The notes beneath the pieces were generated by a model. The model saw only the letters and a list, made by a program, of their open reading frames with translations, was not told where the DNA came from and searched no databases. 64,000 bases of DNA. It comes from Pseudomonas viridiflava (GTDB taxonomy: Bacteria; Pseudomonadota; Gammaproteobacteria; Pseudomonadales; Pseudomonadaceae). Below are positions 51,122-59,851 of the stretch, piece after piece. The position numbers and the translations under genes were made by a program. Each line of letters starts with the position of its first letter. Position 1 is the stretch's first letter. The stretch covers positions 40,156-104,155 of the forward strand of contig NZ_UUPU01000033.1 in assembly GCF_900591205.1 (NCBI RefSeq). The letters are read 5' to 3'.

Positions 51122-52744
51122 ATGTCAGAACATGCTCAACCCCTGGGCTCGGCGGTTACCGCGAGTACCGGCAACGAATCTAGAAAGGTCATCTTCGCCT
51201 CCTCCCTGGGGACGGTGTTCGAGTGGTATGACTTTTTCCTCTACGGCGCCCTGGCGGCGGTGATCAGCAAACAGTTCTTTGCCGGGGTCAACGACACCAC
51301 GGCGTTTATCTTTGCCTTGATGGCCTTTGCCGCAGGCTTTGTGGTGCGCCCGTTCGGCGCGCTGGTGTTCGGCCGCCTGGGCGACATGATCGGGCGCAAG
51401 TACACTTTTCTGGTCACCATCATCCTGATGGGCGTGGCCACTTTCTGTGTTGGGCTGTTGCCAACCTATGCCAGCATCGGCATCGCGGCGCCGGTCATCC
51501 TGATCGTGCTGCGCATGCTGCAGGGTCTGGCGCTGGGCGGCGAGTACGGCGGCGCGGCCACCTATGTGGCCGAGCACGCACCGGCGGGCAAACGCGGCCT
51601 GCACACCAGTTGGATTCAATCCACCGCCACCCTCGGCCTGCTGCTGTCGTTGCTGGTGGTGCTGGCCTGCCGTTACTTCACCGGTGACCAGTTCGAGGTG
51701 TGGGGCTGGCGGATTCCGTTCCTGTTTTCGATTGTGCTGCTGGGTATTTCCACCTGGATTCGCATGAGCCTGCATGAGTCGCCGGCCTTCCTGAAAATGA
51801 AAGAGGAAGGCAAGGCCAGCAAGGCGCCGATCCGCGAGTCCTTCGGCAAATGGGAAAACCTCAAGGTGGTGCTGATTGCGCTGTTCAGCATCAACGGCGG
51901 GCAAGCAGTAACCTTCTACGCAGCGCAGTTTTATGTGCTGTTCTTCCTCACGCAGTTCCTGAAAATGGACCCGGCCCTGGCCAATATGCTGCTGATCATC
52001 AGCGTGGTGATCGGCGCGCCGTTCTTTATCCTGTTCGGCTGGCTGTCGGACAAGGTCGGCCGCAAGCCGGTGCTGATGCTGGGTTTGCTGCTGGCCACTG
52101 CGCTGTACTTCCCGATCTTCAAGGGCCTGGCGCACTACACCAACCCGGCGATGGACCAGGCCAGCCGCCAGGCTCCGATCACCGTACTGGCCGACCCGGC
52201 GACCTGCACCTTCCAGTTCGACCCGGTGGGCAAGGCGAAATTTGACAGCCCGTGCGACAAGGTCAAGACCTTCCTGGTCAAGCAGGGCCTGCCGTACAGC
52301 AGCGCCGCCGCCCCTGCAGGCAGCCCGGTGCAGGTGAGCGTGGGTGAGGTGCGCATCGACGGCTTTGACGAGAAAGCCCTGCACGGCGCGGTGACCCTGG
52401 CCGGCTACCCGAGTTCGGCGGATGCGGCCCAGGTCAACAAAGTGATGGTGGTGGTGCTGATCGTGGTGCTGATCCTGATCGCCGCCATGTGCTACGGCCC
52501 GCTCGCGGCGTTGATGGTGGAGCTGTTCCCGACACGTATTCGCTACACCTCGATGTCGCTGCCCTACCACATCGGTAACGGCTGGTTCGGCGGGTTCCTG
52601 CCCACCGTGTCGTTTGCCCTGGTGGTGTACACCGGCGATATCTTCTATGGCTTGTGGTACCCGGTGGTGGTGACCGGCGTGAGCCTGATCATCGGGTTGT
52701 TCTGCCTCAAAGAAACCCGGCATGTGGATATCAATAGCAACTGA
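51122..52744 (+). CDS. MFS metabolite:H+ symporter (MHS type) with a large periplasmic insertion
   Basis: A 540-residue transporter. The MHS features are ASSLGTVFEWYDFFLYGALAAVI near residue 22 and the loop 2-3 motif FGRLGDMIGRKYTFL. The family is usually about 430-450 residues. Here about 100 extra residues lie between the helices near 330 and 440 (from VLADPATCTFQFDPVGKAKF to the segment before VNKVMVVVLIVVLI). That loop has two Cys and a beta-rich look. It is downstream of the GMC oxidoreductase gene and probably brings in its substrate or a metabolite of it. Confidence 0.87.
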   Translation: MSEHAQPLGSAVTASTGNESRKVIFASSLGTVFEWYDFFLYGALAAVISKQFFAGVNDTTAFIFALMAFAAGFVVRPFGALVFGRLGDMIGRKYTFLVTIILMGVATFCVGLLPTYASIGIAAPVILIVLRMLQGLALGGEYGGAATYVAEHAPAGKRGLHTSWIQSTATLGLLLSLLVVLACRYFTGDQFEVWGWRIPFLFSIVLLGISTWIRMSLHESPAFLKMKEEGKASKAPIRESFGKWENLKVVLIALFSINGGQAVTFYAAQFYVLFFLTQFLKMDPALANMLLIISVVIGAPFFILFGWLSDKVGRKPVLMLGLLLATALYFPIFKGLAHYTNPAMDQASRQAPITVLADPATCTFQFDPVGKAKFDSPCDKVKTFLVKQGLPYSSAAAPAGSPVQVSVGEVRIDGFDEKALHGAVTLAGYPSSADAAQVNKVMVVVLIVVLILIAAMCYGPLAALMVELFPTRIRYTSMSLPYHIGNGWFGGFLPTVSFALVVYTGDIFYGLWYPVVVTGVSLIIGLFCLKETRHVDINSN

Positions 52745-52754
52745 AGCAGCTAAA

Positions 52755-52844
52755 AGCGGCAAGCTGCAAGCTGCAAGCTGCAAGCTGCAAGTAAGAGCAG
52801 ACTGCCTTTTACTTGTAGCTTGTAGCTCGTAACTTCAAGCTGTA
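52755..52844. repeat. Tandem AAGCTGC repeats with inverted counterpart
   Basis: Four consecutive copies of AAGCTGC (52761-52788) are followed, after a short hairpin centred near 52800 (CAAGTAA...TTACTTG), by inverted degenerate copies (CTTGTAGCTTGTAGCT). This is a short-repeat family seen between genes in Pseudomonas. It sits between convergent-spaced units and may act as a transcription end. Confidence 0.7.
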
Positions 52845-52923
52845 CATCCATACAGATATTGGTTGCTCAAATCCTTCCGAGTGCGCATCCTGCAAGGCAT
52901 CAACCCGATCTGATGTGATGACC

Positions 52924-54873
52924 ATGCGGCTGTACCTCTGTGAAAAACCCTCCCAGGCCAAGGATATCGCGGCCGTGCTCGGCGCCGGCCGGCGCGGCGA
53001 CGGTTGCTGGCTGGGCAATGGGGTAACGGTCACCTGGTGCATCGGCCACCTGCTGGAAACCGCCCCGCCCGACGCCTACGACGCCAAGTACAAACGCTGG
53101 GTGCTGGCCGACCTGCCGATTGTCCCGGACAAATGGAAAATGCGGGTCAAACCCAAGACCGCCAGCCAGTTCAAAGCGGTCAAGCGTTTGCTGGGGGAAG
53201 CCCAGGAACTGGTGATCGCCACCGACGCCGACCGTGAAGGAGAAATGATTGCACGTGAGCTGGTCGAGCATTGCCGTTATCGCGGGCCAATCCAGCGTCT
53301 ATGGCTGTCGGCGCTGGATGACGCCTCGATTCGCAAGGCGCTGGCCGCACTCAAGCCGGGAGCCGAAACCTTCAGCCTGTATCACTCGGCCCTGGGTCGC
53401 TCGCGCGCCGACTGGCTGATCGGCATGAACATGAGCCGCCTGTTCACCCTGCTGGGGCGCCAATCCGGCTATCAGGGCGTGTTGCCGGTGGGCCGGGTAC
53501 AAACCCCGACCCTGCGGCTGGTGGTCGACCGCGACCGCAGCATTGCCGACTTTGTGCCAGTGGCGTACTGGGCCATAGATGTCGACCTGCGCCACGAGCG
53601 CATGACCTTCACCGCCCATTGGCGTGCGGCCGAAGATGCCTGTGACGACCAGGGCCGCTGCCTCAACCCGCAACTGGCCCGGGAGGCGGCGGACGCCATC
53701 AGCAATGCCGCCAGTGCGCGGCTGGTCAAGCTGCGCACCGAACGCATGCGCGAGGTGGCGCCCCTGCCCTTCGACCTCGGCACACTGCAGGAAATCTGCT
53801 CCAAAAAGCTGGGGCTCGGCGCCCAGGAAACCCTGGATATAGCCCAATCACTCTACGAGACGCACAAAGTCATCACTTACCCACGCAGCGATTGCGGCTA
53901 CCTGCCGCTAAGCCAGCACAGTGATGCGCCGAAGATTCTGGCCGCACTCGGCCGTGCGGATGCGGCCGTGCAGGAGCTGATGCCGCATATCGACCCCCTG
54001 CGCCGCTCGCGGGCCTGGAACGATGCCAAGGTCAGCGCGCACCACGGCATCATCCCTACGGGCGCGGGTAAGGATGTCGGGCAACTCACGGGCAAACACC
54101 GTGCGGTCTACACCCTGATTCGCGCACGTTACCTGGCGCAGTTCCTGCCCAACCATGAATACGATCGCACCCAGGCGGATTTCGCCTGCGCGGGCCAGGC
54201 ATTGCGAGCGGTGGGCAAAGTGGTGATTGAGCCGGGCTGGAAACGTGCCTTGCCCGAGGCGCTGGCACCCGCCAAAGGCCGAGAGGCACCAGCCCCGCAG
54301 GCTTTGCCGACGTTGGTGCAGGGCCAGGATTACGCGGTGGCCAAGGTCAACCTAAAGGACCTGTGGACCCAACCGCCCAAGCCCTTCACCGAAGGTGACC
54401 TGATCAAGGCGATGAAAAACGTCGCCAAACTGGTGGAAGACCCGCTGCTCAAGCAAAAGCTCAAGGACACCACCGGCATCGGCACCGAGGCCACCCGTGC
54501 TGGAATCATCCAGGGGTTGCTGGACCGGGGTTACCTGGTAAAAAACGGCAAAGCCCTGTCGGCCACCCCGGCAGCATTCAGCCTGATCGACGCAGTGCCA
54601 AGGGCGATTGCCGACCCCGGCACCACCGCGATCTGGGAGCAGGCGCTGGACATGGTGCAAAGCGGTGAAATGAGCCTGGAAGAGTTTGTCGCCAAACAGG
54701 CGGCCTGGATGAGCAAGCAAGTGGCGCGCTGCAACGGCATGCGCATGACCATTGCCGGGCCGGCCAGCCCCGCTGGCCGAGGTGCTACGCCATGGAAAAA
54801 CAAACGCAAGGCCGCACCCCGCAAGACGGCGACCGGCCCCAAGCGGGCAAAAAAACCAACAAAGGCGGGGTAA
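52924..54873 (+). CDS. topB: DNA topoisomerase III
   Basis: A 649-residue type IA topoisomerase that decatenates and relaxes single-stranded regions. The Toprim domain starts LYLCEKPSQAKDIAAVLGAG and contains ATDADREGEMIA. The active-site tyrosine is Y319 in HKVITYPRSDCGYLP. The C-terminal tail is lysine/arginine-rich (NKRKAAPRKTATGPKRAKKP). The ATG at 52924 is chosen by family (MRLYLCEKPSQ); an ATG and a GTG lie just upstream in frame. Confidence 0.94.
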   Translation: MRLYLCEKPSQAKDIAAVLGAGRRGDGCWLGNGVTVTWCIGHLLETAPPDAYDAKYKRWVLADLPIVPDKWKMRVKPKTASQFKAVKRLLGEAQELVIATDADREGEMIARELVEHCRYRGPIQRLWLSALDDASIRKALAALKPGAETFSLYHSALGRSRADWLIGMNMSRLFTLLGRQSGYQGVLPVGRVQTPTLRLVVDRDRSIADFVPVAYWAIDVDLRHERMTFTAHWRAAEDACDDQGRCLNPQLAREAADAISNAASARLVKLRTERMREVAPLPFDLGTLQEICSKKLGLGAQETLDIAQSLYETHKVITYPRSDCGYLPLSQHSDAPKILAALGRADAAVQELMPHIDPLRRSRAWNDAKVSAHHGIIPTGAGKDVGQLTGKHRAVYTLIRARYLAQFLPNHEYDRTQADFACAGQALRAVGKVVIEPGWKRALPEALAPAKGREAPAPQALPTLVQGQDYAVAKVNLKDLWTQPPKPFTEGDLIKAMKNVAKLVEDPLLKQKLKDTTGIGTEATRAGIIQGLLDRGYLVKNGKALSATPAAFSLIDAVPRAIADPGTTAIWEQALDMVQSGEMSLEEFVAKQAAWMSKQVARCNGMRMTIAGPASPAGRGATPWKNKRKAAPRKTATGPKRAKKPTKAG

Positions 54874-54906
54874 ACGTCAAAAAAATCCGGCGAATGACGT
54901 TTTTCG
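54872..54906 (+). terminator. Weak terminator after topB
   Basis: AAACGTCA pairs with TGACGTTT across a 15-nt loop and is followed by TTTCG. It begins at the topB stop codon. Confidence 0.5.
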
Positions 54907-55005
54907 ACGGGTTTAACGCCGCTTTGGACCTTGCCGCGCCGCAGCCCGTCTAGGATTCTGTAGGGGACTCGCTGACTTTCTAACAACAACACCGGAGTGG
55001 CCGCC

Positions 55006-55446
55006 ATGAAAACCGTCGCACAAGTGCTCAAAGCCAAGGACCAGAAGAACCAGGACGTCCACACCATTCAATGGGATCAAACCGTGTTTGAAGCGCTGGT
55101 GCGGATGTCCGAGAAAAACGTCGGTGCCTTGCCGGTCGTCAAGGAGGGCACAGTTGTCGGGATCATCAGCGAACGTGATTACGCACGCAAACTCATCCTC
55201 AAGGGCCTGTCGTCGGTCACCACACGGGTCGATGAGGTGATGAGTTCCCCTGTGATCACCGTCGATACTCATAAATCTGTCGAAGAGTGCATGAACATCA
55301 TGACCGACAGTCACCTGCGCCACTTGCCCGTGGTCGAAAATGGTCAACTGTTGGGCCTGCTGTCCATTGGCGACCTGGTGAAGGAAGCCATTGCCGAACA
55401 GGCTGACCTGATCAAGCAACTGGAGCAGTACATTCGCGGCGAATAG
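55006..55446 (+). CDS. Tandem CBS-domain protein
   Basis: A 146-residue protein made almost only of two CBS domains (residues ~8-65 and ~75-130; VFEALVRMSEKNVGALPVVKEGTVVGIISERDYARK and SVEECMNIMTDSHLRHLPVVENGQLLGLLSIGDLV). Such Bateman modules bind adenine nucleotides, including NAD in some members. The ATG at 55006 has a CCGGAG site. It is followed after 9 bp by a sirtuin gene, so the two are likely co-transcribed. Confidence 0.9.
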   Translation: MKTVAQVLKAKDQKNQDVHTIQWDQTVFEALVRMSEKNVGALPVVKEGTVVGIISERDYARKLILKGLSSVTTRVDEVMSSPVITVDTHKSVEECMNIMTDSHLRHLPVVENGQLLGLLSIGDLVKEAIAEQADLIKQLEQYIRGE

Positions 55447-55455
55447 GCGACCCCC

Positions 55456-56301
55456 ATGCTCGATACGTTGGAACATCAAGAGGATCACCTCGACACCCTG
55501 CACCGGGCCATGGCTGAACGGCGCTTTTTGGTGCTGACCGGGGCGGGGATCAGCACGTCGTCGGGCATCCCGGATTATCGCGACAGCGAAGGTGTGCGCC
55601 GGGGTAAGGCGCCGATGATGTACCAGGAGTTCCTGGCCACTCCGCAAGCGCGACGCCGTTACTGGGCGCGGGCCATGCTGGGGTGGCCACGGGTGCGCAT
55701 TGCCCAGCCGAACAAAGCCCATCTGGCGCTGGCGACGCTGCAGCAGCGCAAGCGCATCAGCGGGTTGATCACGCAAAACGTCGACACACTACATGACCAG
55801 GCGGGTAGCCATGACGTGATCGAACTGCACGGCAGCCTGCATCGCGTGCTGTGCCTGGATTGCCATCTGCGCAGTACCCGCGACGTGATTCAGCGCCAGA
55901 TGGAAGTCGATAACCCTTATCTGGCACAGGTTCATGCGGTACAGGCACCCGACGGCGATACCTTGCTCGATCCGACGTTTGAAGAACACTTCCAGGTCCC
56001 CCGCTGCCCCCATTGCGCGGGTGAGCGGCTGAAACCGGATGTGGTGTTTTTCGGCGAGAACGTGGCACAAGCAACCGCGGCCAGGGCGCTGAGCGCCGTA
56101 GAACACGCCGAGGGCCTGCTGGTAGTGGGTTCCTCGCTGATGGCTTATTCAGCGTTTCGCCTGTGCAAGGCGATGGTCGAACAGGGCAAGCCGGTGATCG
56201 CCATCAATCTCGGCAAGACGCGCGCAGATGAACTGCTGCAGGTCAAAATCGAGGCATCGTGTGAGACCTTGTTGCCACTGCTGGTGGCACGATCAGGCTA
56301 A
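55456..56301 (+). CDS. NAD-dependent sirtuin deacylase (Sir2 family)
   Basis: A 281-residue Sir2-type enzyme removing acyl groups from lysines with NAD+. The NAD site is LTGAGISTSSGIPDYRD (residues 27-43) and TQNVDTLHDQAG (106-117). The catalytic base is H125 (ELHGSLH). Zinc ligands are C133-x2-C136 and C184-x2-C187, and the cofactor end is VVGSSLMAYSAFRLC. The acyl specificity is not clear from the sequence. It sits 9 bp after the CBS gene, an arrangement that suggests linked nucleotide sensing. Confidence 0.93.
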   Translation: MLDTLEHQEDHLDTLHRAMAERRFLVLTGAGISTSSGIPDYRDSEGVRRGKAPMMYQEFLATPQARRRYWARAMLGWPRVRIAQPNKAHLALATLQQRKRISGLITQNVDTLHDQAGSHDVIELHGSLHRVLCLDCHLRSTRDVIQRQMEVDNPYLAQVHAVQAPDGDTLLDPTFEEHFQVPRCPHCAGERLKPDVVFFGENVAQATAARALSAVEHAEGLLVVGSSLMAYSAFRLCKAMVEQGKPVIAINLGKTRADELLQVKIEASCETLLPLLVARSG

Positions 56302-56318
56302 AGAACGCCGCCTCTATT

Positions 56319-56450
56319 GTGGCGAGCGGGCTTGCCCGCGTTGGGTTGCGAAGCAGCCCCAGTAAGCCAGAACGCGAAGTGCCAGATATAACGCGGCGCT
56401 TGCTGTTGGGGCCGCTGCGCGCCCCAACGCGGGCAAGCCCGCTCGCCACA
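56319..56450. repeat. REP doublet
   Basis: GTGGCGAGCGGGCTTGCCCGC with GTTGGGTTGCGAAGCAGCCCC at the left and the inverted CAACGCGGGCAAGCCCGCTC at the right, after the sirtuin gene. Confidence 0.85.
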
Positions 56451-56568
56451 AAAAGCTCGATCAGCCTAACTGGCCCGTTTGCCAAAATGCAGATTTCAAC
56501 TCGAACCAAACCTTCAAAAAATGACGCCCAAGTCACGTTTTTCCGCATTCTCCCGTCCCCACAGCACT

Positions 56569-56600
56569 TTATGTAGTGATTTAAAAAAAGCACTACATAA
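56569..56600. promoter_or_regulatory. Perfect 10-bp dyad just upstream of a strong promoter
   Basis: TTATGTAGTG (56569-56578) and CACTACATAA (56591-56600) are exact inverted repeats separated by 12 AT-rich bp. The right arm ends 3 bp before the -35 box at 56604. It could be an activator or repressor site; no adjacent regulator gene is seen. Confidence 0.6.
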
Positions 56601-56603
56601 CCG

Positions 56604-56632
56604 TTGACGTAACCTTTTTGTCCTTGCATTAT
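56604..56632 (+). promoter_or_regulatory. Strong sigma-70 promoter
   Basis: TTGACG (56604-56609), exactly 17 bp, then CATTAT (56627-56632), predicting a start near 56638. The next recognisable gene begins at 56965, so the transcript has a leader of about 330 nt or contains a separate small RNA. Confidence 0.65.
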
Positions 56633-56637
56633 CGAGA

Positions 56638-56964
56638 CGTCTCCCGGATCGGGAGCGTTGGTAACACGTGTTTTGAACAAGCTCGTCTGACCGCCGAGCT
56701 GTTTTTTCCGGATGTGCACTGCCCACAAGGCAGATTGATGAAGCTGACCGGCCCGCAAGGATCGGTACAAGGAGCTCAAACGCTGCTTGTCTTCGTTATG
56801 AAACCATTGCGTAGCAGTTCATCAGCAAGACTACATGCATCAGGTTCAAGACCCTGCCCGTATTCGGCAGACAGTCACTGACGCCCGGTTTTCCAAGCCG
56901 GAGACAACTAAGCAGTTTTAACGGAATCAACTGATAGATCGCCAACTGGTCAAGGGGCTTACAC
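56638..56964 (+). other. Long untranslated leader or small RNA region
   Basis: About 330 nt from the predicted start to the next ATG. A short GTCTCCCG/CGGGAG hairpin lies near the 5' end, and CCGG...CCGG pairing lies near 56890. Small ORFs present (for example from ATG 56738) have no ribosome-site support and unnatural composition. No terminator is visible before 56965. A known riboswitch class is not recognised. Confidence 0.4.
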
Positions 56965-57294
56965 ATGAATCTGAACAACCAACCAACTATCGACGAATTG
57001 GCTGAGATGTTCGCAGCGCAGAAAGACACACTCGACGACCATATCCTGTGGGTTGGCAAATCGGGCGAAGTCCAAATTGACTGCCTGGCGCCCCACACCG
57101 AAGAAGCCGAGTTCGATCGTAATCACCGTGAATTGGCGGCGCGCCTGAAGATGTACCGCCGGGGCCAGGGTTATGTCGGCAAGAAAGCCGCAGCCGATCG
57201 CAACTTTATCGAACAGGTCTTCGATACACTTAATAATGCCTGGGCATCTTTCAAAGACAGCTCGCAAGTTAAAGTGATTGATCGCTACTACTAA
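56965..57294 (+). CDS. Conserved Pseudomonas protein of unknown function
   Basis: A 109-residue soluble protein (MNLNNQPTIDELAEMFAAQKDTLDDHILWVGKSGEVQIDCL...). It has mixed charge, no signal peptide and no membrane helix. The block ARLKMYRRGQGYVGKKAAAD is basic and distinctive. An AAGGGG ribosome site precedes the ATG. It looks like a small protein conserved in the genus, but I do not recognise a function. Its long leader and dyad-flanked promoter suggest regulated expression. Confidence 0.75.
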   Translation: MNLNNQPTIDELAEMFAAQKDTLDDHILWVGKSGEVQIDCLAPHTEEAEFDRNHRELAARLKMYRRGQGYVGKKAAADRNFIEQVFDTLNNAWASFKDSSQVKVIDRYY

Positions 57295-57310
57295 GAATAC
57301 CTCGTTCAAT

Positions 57311-57400
57311 GTGGGAGCTGGCTTGCTGGCGATGACAGTTTAATATTCAACACTTAGGTTGAAGGTTAAATCGCTATCGCCGGCAAGCCAGCTCCCACAC
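57311..57400. repeat. REP doublet (GTGGGAGCTGGCTTGC type)
   Basis: GTGGGAGCTGGCTTGCTGGCGAT at the left is mirrored by ATCGCCGGCAAGCCAGCTCC at the right around a 40-bp AT-rich centre. It lies between convergent genes and may serve as a shared transcription end. Confidence 0.85.
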
Positions 57401-57414
57401 TTGTTTGGGTGCCT

Positions 57415-58317
57415 TTAAAAAGTTGGAAACCGCCCCTTCGCGGCTTCATCGCAAAAAATATCAAACAACACCTGCGCCGCCGCCGAGAGCTCATGCCCGG
57501 GCTTTGTCAGCACACCAATCGGCCGCTCGATCACCGGATCGCTCAAGGTGATGCAATGAGCGCCCGCCTCCTCCATCTGGCGTGCGCACAACGCGGGGAC
57601 TGCGCTGACACCCAAGCCACTGGCAACCATTTTGCCCACCGTGGCCAGTTGATGGCTCTCCAACGCGACCGGCAACTTCATCTGCAAGGCCCCCAGGTGC
57701 TCTTCCAACATCACGCGTACCGTGGAAGGCCGTTGCAAGGTAATGAAGGGTTGCTCCAGCAGGGTTTTCCAGTCTATTTCGGCGCGCTGTGCCAAGGCTG
57801 AGTCACCAGGCACCACGGCAATAAATCGATCCAGATACAGCGGGGTAAACGCCAATGACGAACCCTCGGACGGCTCAAACGCCACGCCCAGCTCCACCTG
57901 GCGGTCGCGGACCATCTCCAGCACCTGCTCGTTGATCAGGTCATGCACCGTCACATTCACCTGGGGGTAACGTGCGCGGAATATCTTCAGGATCGGCGGC
58001 AGCAGGTTGCCCGCAAACGACGGCATCGCGGCCACCGTGACGCGGCCACGCTGCAGGGTGAAACGCTGACGCAGTTCATCTTCGGCGTTGTCCCAATCGG
58101 CGATCAGCCGGCGCGCCAGCGGCAACAGCGATTCACCTTCCGGCGTTAGCGCGACATTGCGTGTATTACGGCTGAACAAGCGCCCCCCCAGCCCTTCTTC
58201 CAACCCCTTGATAGTAAGGCTCAGTGCCGATTGTGAGAGGTGCAACCGCTCACACGCAGCGGCAAAACTCAGACTCTGGGCCACGGCGAGAAAGGCACGC
58301 ATCTGTTTAACTGTCAT
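57415..58317 (-). CDS. dhcR: LysR-family regulator of the CoA-transferase genes (DhcR-like)
   Basis: A 300-residue LysR protein. The HTH is at residues 1-60 ([48 protein letters not shown]), with an effector domain thereafter. It is divergent from the CoA-transferase genes across 133 bp that contain two AAATCAATC repeats. In P. aeruginosa the LysR gene beside the homologous dhcAB-atoB genes is named dhcR and links them to carnitine catabolism. The name is transferred by synteny. Confidence 0.8.
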   Translation of the reverse strand: MTVKQMRAFLAVAQSLSFAAACERLHLSQSALSLTIKGLEEGLGGRLFSRNTRNVALTPEGESLLPLARRLIADWDNAEDELRQRFTLQRGRVTVAAMPSFAGNLLPPILKIFRARYPQVNVTVHDLINEQVLEMVRDRQVELGVAFEPSEGSSLAFTPLYLDRFIAVVPGDSALAQRAEIDWKTLLEQPFITLQRPSTVRVMLEEHLGALQMKLPVALESHQLATVGKMVASGLGVSAVPALCARQMEEAGAHCITLSDPVIERPIGVLTKPGHELSAAAQVLFDIFCDEAAKGRFPTF

Positions 58318-58356
58318 GAGGCTGCTCCGGACGGCGGGTCGACTATGCTGTTTTCT

Positions 58357-58395
58357 AAATCAATCAACCTTAAAAAACAACTTAACAAATCAATC
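58357..58395. promoter_or_regulatory. Repeated AAATCAATC sites upstream of dhcA
   Basis: AAATCAATC at 58357-58365 and 58387-58395, 30 bp apart (about three helical turns), in the gap between the LysR gene and dhcA. They are candidate LysR contacts. Confidence 0.4.
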
Positions 58396-58450
58396 CGTCG
58401 GCGCAACACTCAGGTCATTGGCTGGCCCACAAACAATAAAAGAGGTGCAT

Positions 58451-59149
58451 ATGGCAGGTTTCGATAAACGCGTGGCGTCCTACGAGGAAGCACTGGCAGG
58501 GCTGGAGGATGGCATGACCGTGCTCGCCGGTGGCTTTGGCCTGTGCGGCATCCCGGAAAACCTGATTGCCGAGATCAAGCGCAAAGGCACCCGCGAGCTG
58601 ACGGTAGTTTCCAATAACTGCGGCGTCGACGGTTTTGGCTTGGGCGTGTTGCTGGAAGAAAAGCAAATCCGCAAAGTGATCGCCTCTTATGTCGGTGAAA
58701 ACGCGCTGTTCGAGAAGCAATTGCTCAGCGGCGAAATCGAAGTGGTGCTGACCCCCCAAGGCACCCTGGCCGAAAAAATGCGCGCAGGCGGCGCCGGCAT
58801 CCCGGCCTTCTTTACCGCCACCGGCGTCGGCACTCCGGTCGCCGAAGGCAAGGAAACCCGCGAGTTCAATGGCCGCCCGTATTTGATGGAAGAGTCCATC
58901 ACCGGCGACTTCGCCATCGTCAAAGGCTGGAAAGCCGACCACTTCGGTAACGTCATCTATCGCCACACCGCCCAGAACTTCAACCCGCTGGCCGCCACCG
59001 CCGGCAAGATCACGGTGGTCGAAGTCGAGGAAATCGTCGAACCGGGCGAGCTGGACCCGGCGCAGATCCACACCCCTGGCATCTACGTCGACCGGATCAT
59101 CTGCGGCACCTTCGAGAAGCGCATCGAACAGCGCACCGTCCGCAAATAA
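58451..59149 (+). CDS. dhcA: CoA transferase, subunit A (dehydrocarnitine/acetoacetate type)
   Basis: A 232-residue alpha subunit of a family I 3-oxoacid CoA transferase. The start [44 protein letters not shown] is characteristic, with a GAGGTGC ribosome site. The gene next to it encodes the beta subunit. Together they would move CoA between succinyl- or acetyl-CoA and a 3-oxoacid. Family and synteny match P. aeruginosa dhcA; simple acetoacetate transferase (atoD/scoA) activity is also possible. Confidence 0.87.
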   Translation: MAGFDKRVASYEEALAGLEDGMTVLAGGFGLCGIPENLIAEIKRKGTRELTVVSNNCGVDGFGLGVLLEEKQIRKVIASYVGENALFEKQLLSGEIEVVLTPQGTLAEKMRAGGAGIPAFFTATGVGTPVAEGKETREFNGRPYLMEESITGDFAIVKGWKADHFGNVIYRHTAQNFNPLAATAGKITVVEVEEIVEPGELDPAQIHTPGIYVDRIICGTFEKRIEQRTVRK

Positions 59150-59180
59150 TCCGCCAGCCCAAACAATAAGGAGACAAACA

Positions 59181-59840
59181 ATGGCTCTTACCCGCGAACA
59201 AATGGCTCAACGCGTCGCCCGCGAAATGCAGGACGGTTTCTACGTCAACCTGGGCATCGGCATCCCGACCCTGGTGGCCAACTACATCCCCGAAGGCATG
59301 GAGGTGATGCTGCAATCGGAAAACGGCCTGCTCGGCATGGGCCCGTTTCCTACCGAAGAAACCATCGATGCCGACATGATCAACGCCGGCAAACAAACCG
59401 TGACCGCACGTATCGGCGCGTCGATCTTCTCCTCCGCCGAGTCCTTCGCGATGATTCGCGGCGGCCATGTCGATCTCACCGTGCTCGGCGCCTTTGAAGT
59501 GGACGTACACGGCAACATCGCCTCGTGGATGATCCCCGGCAAACTGGTCAAGGGCATGGGCGGCGCCATGGACCTGGTGGCCGGTGCGGAAAACATCATC
59601 GTGATCATGACCCACGCGTCCAAGGACGGTGAGTCCAAGTTGCTCAGCCAATGCAGCCTGCCGCTGACCGGCGCGAACTGCATCAAGCGCGTGCTGACGG
59701 ACCTGGCCTACCTGGAAATCGAAAATGGCGCTTTTGTCCTCAAGGAACGCGCACCTGGCGTCAGCGTTGAAGAGATTGTGAGCAAGACCGCCGGTAAACT
59801 GACTGTCCCGGACCACGTTCCAGAAATGCACTTCCAGTGA
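59181..59840 (+). CDS. dhcB: CoA transferase, subunit B
   Basis: A 219-residue beta subunit. The catalytic glutamate is E47 in the SENG motif ([11 protein letters not shown]), the residue that forms the CoA thioester intermediate in this family. [15 protein letters not shown] and [20 protein letters not shown] follow. It comes 31 bp after dhcA and 11 bp before the thiolase gene. Confidence 0.9.
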   Translation: MALTREQMAQRVAREMQDGFYVNLGIGIPTLVANYIPEGMEVMLQSENGLLGMGPFPTEETIDADMINAGKQTVTARIGASIFSSAESFAMIRGGHVDLTVLGAFEVDVHGNIASWMIPGKLVKGMGGAMDLVAGAENIIVIMTHASKDGESKLLSQCSLPLTGANCIKRVLTDLAYLEIENGAFVLKERAPGVSVEEIVSKTAGKLTVPDHVPEMHFQ

Positions 59841-59851
59841 GGACAAATTTC

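Noticed and set aside
51125..52783. 552-codon open frame on the minus strand
   Set aside because: Antisense to the MHS transporter; His/Gln-rich, without domains.
56618..56881. 87-codon ORF on the plus strand
   Set aside because: Its start lies upstream of the predicted transcription start, it has no ribosome site, and its composition is not protein-like.
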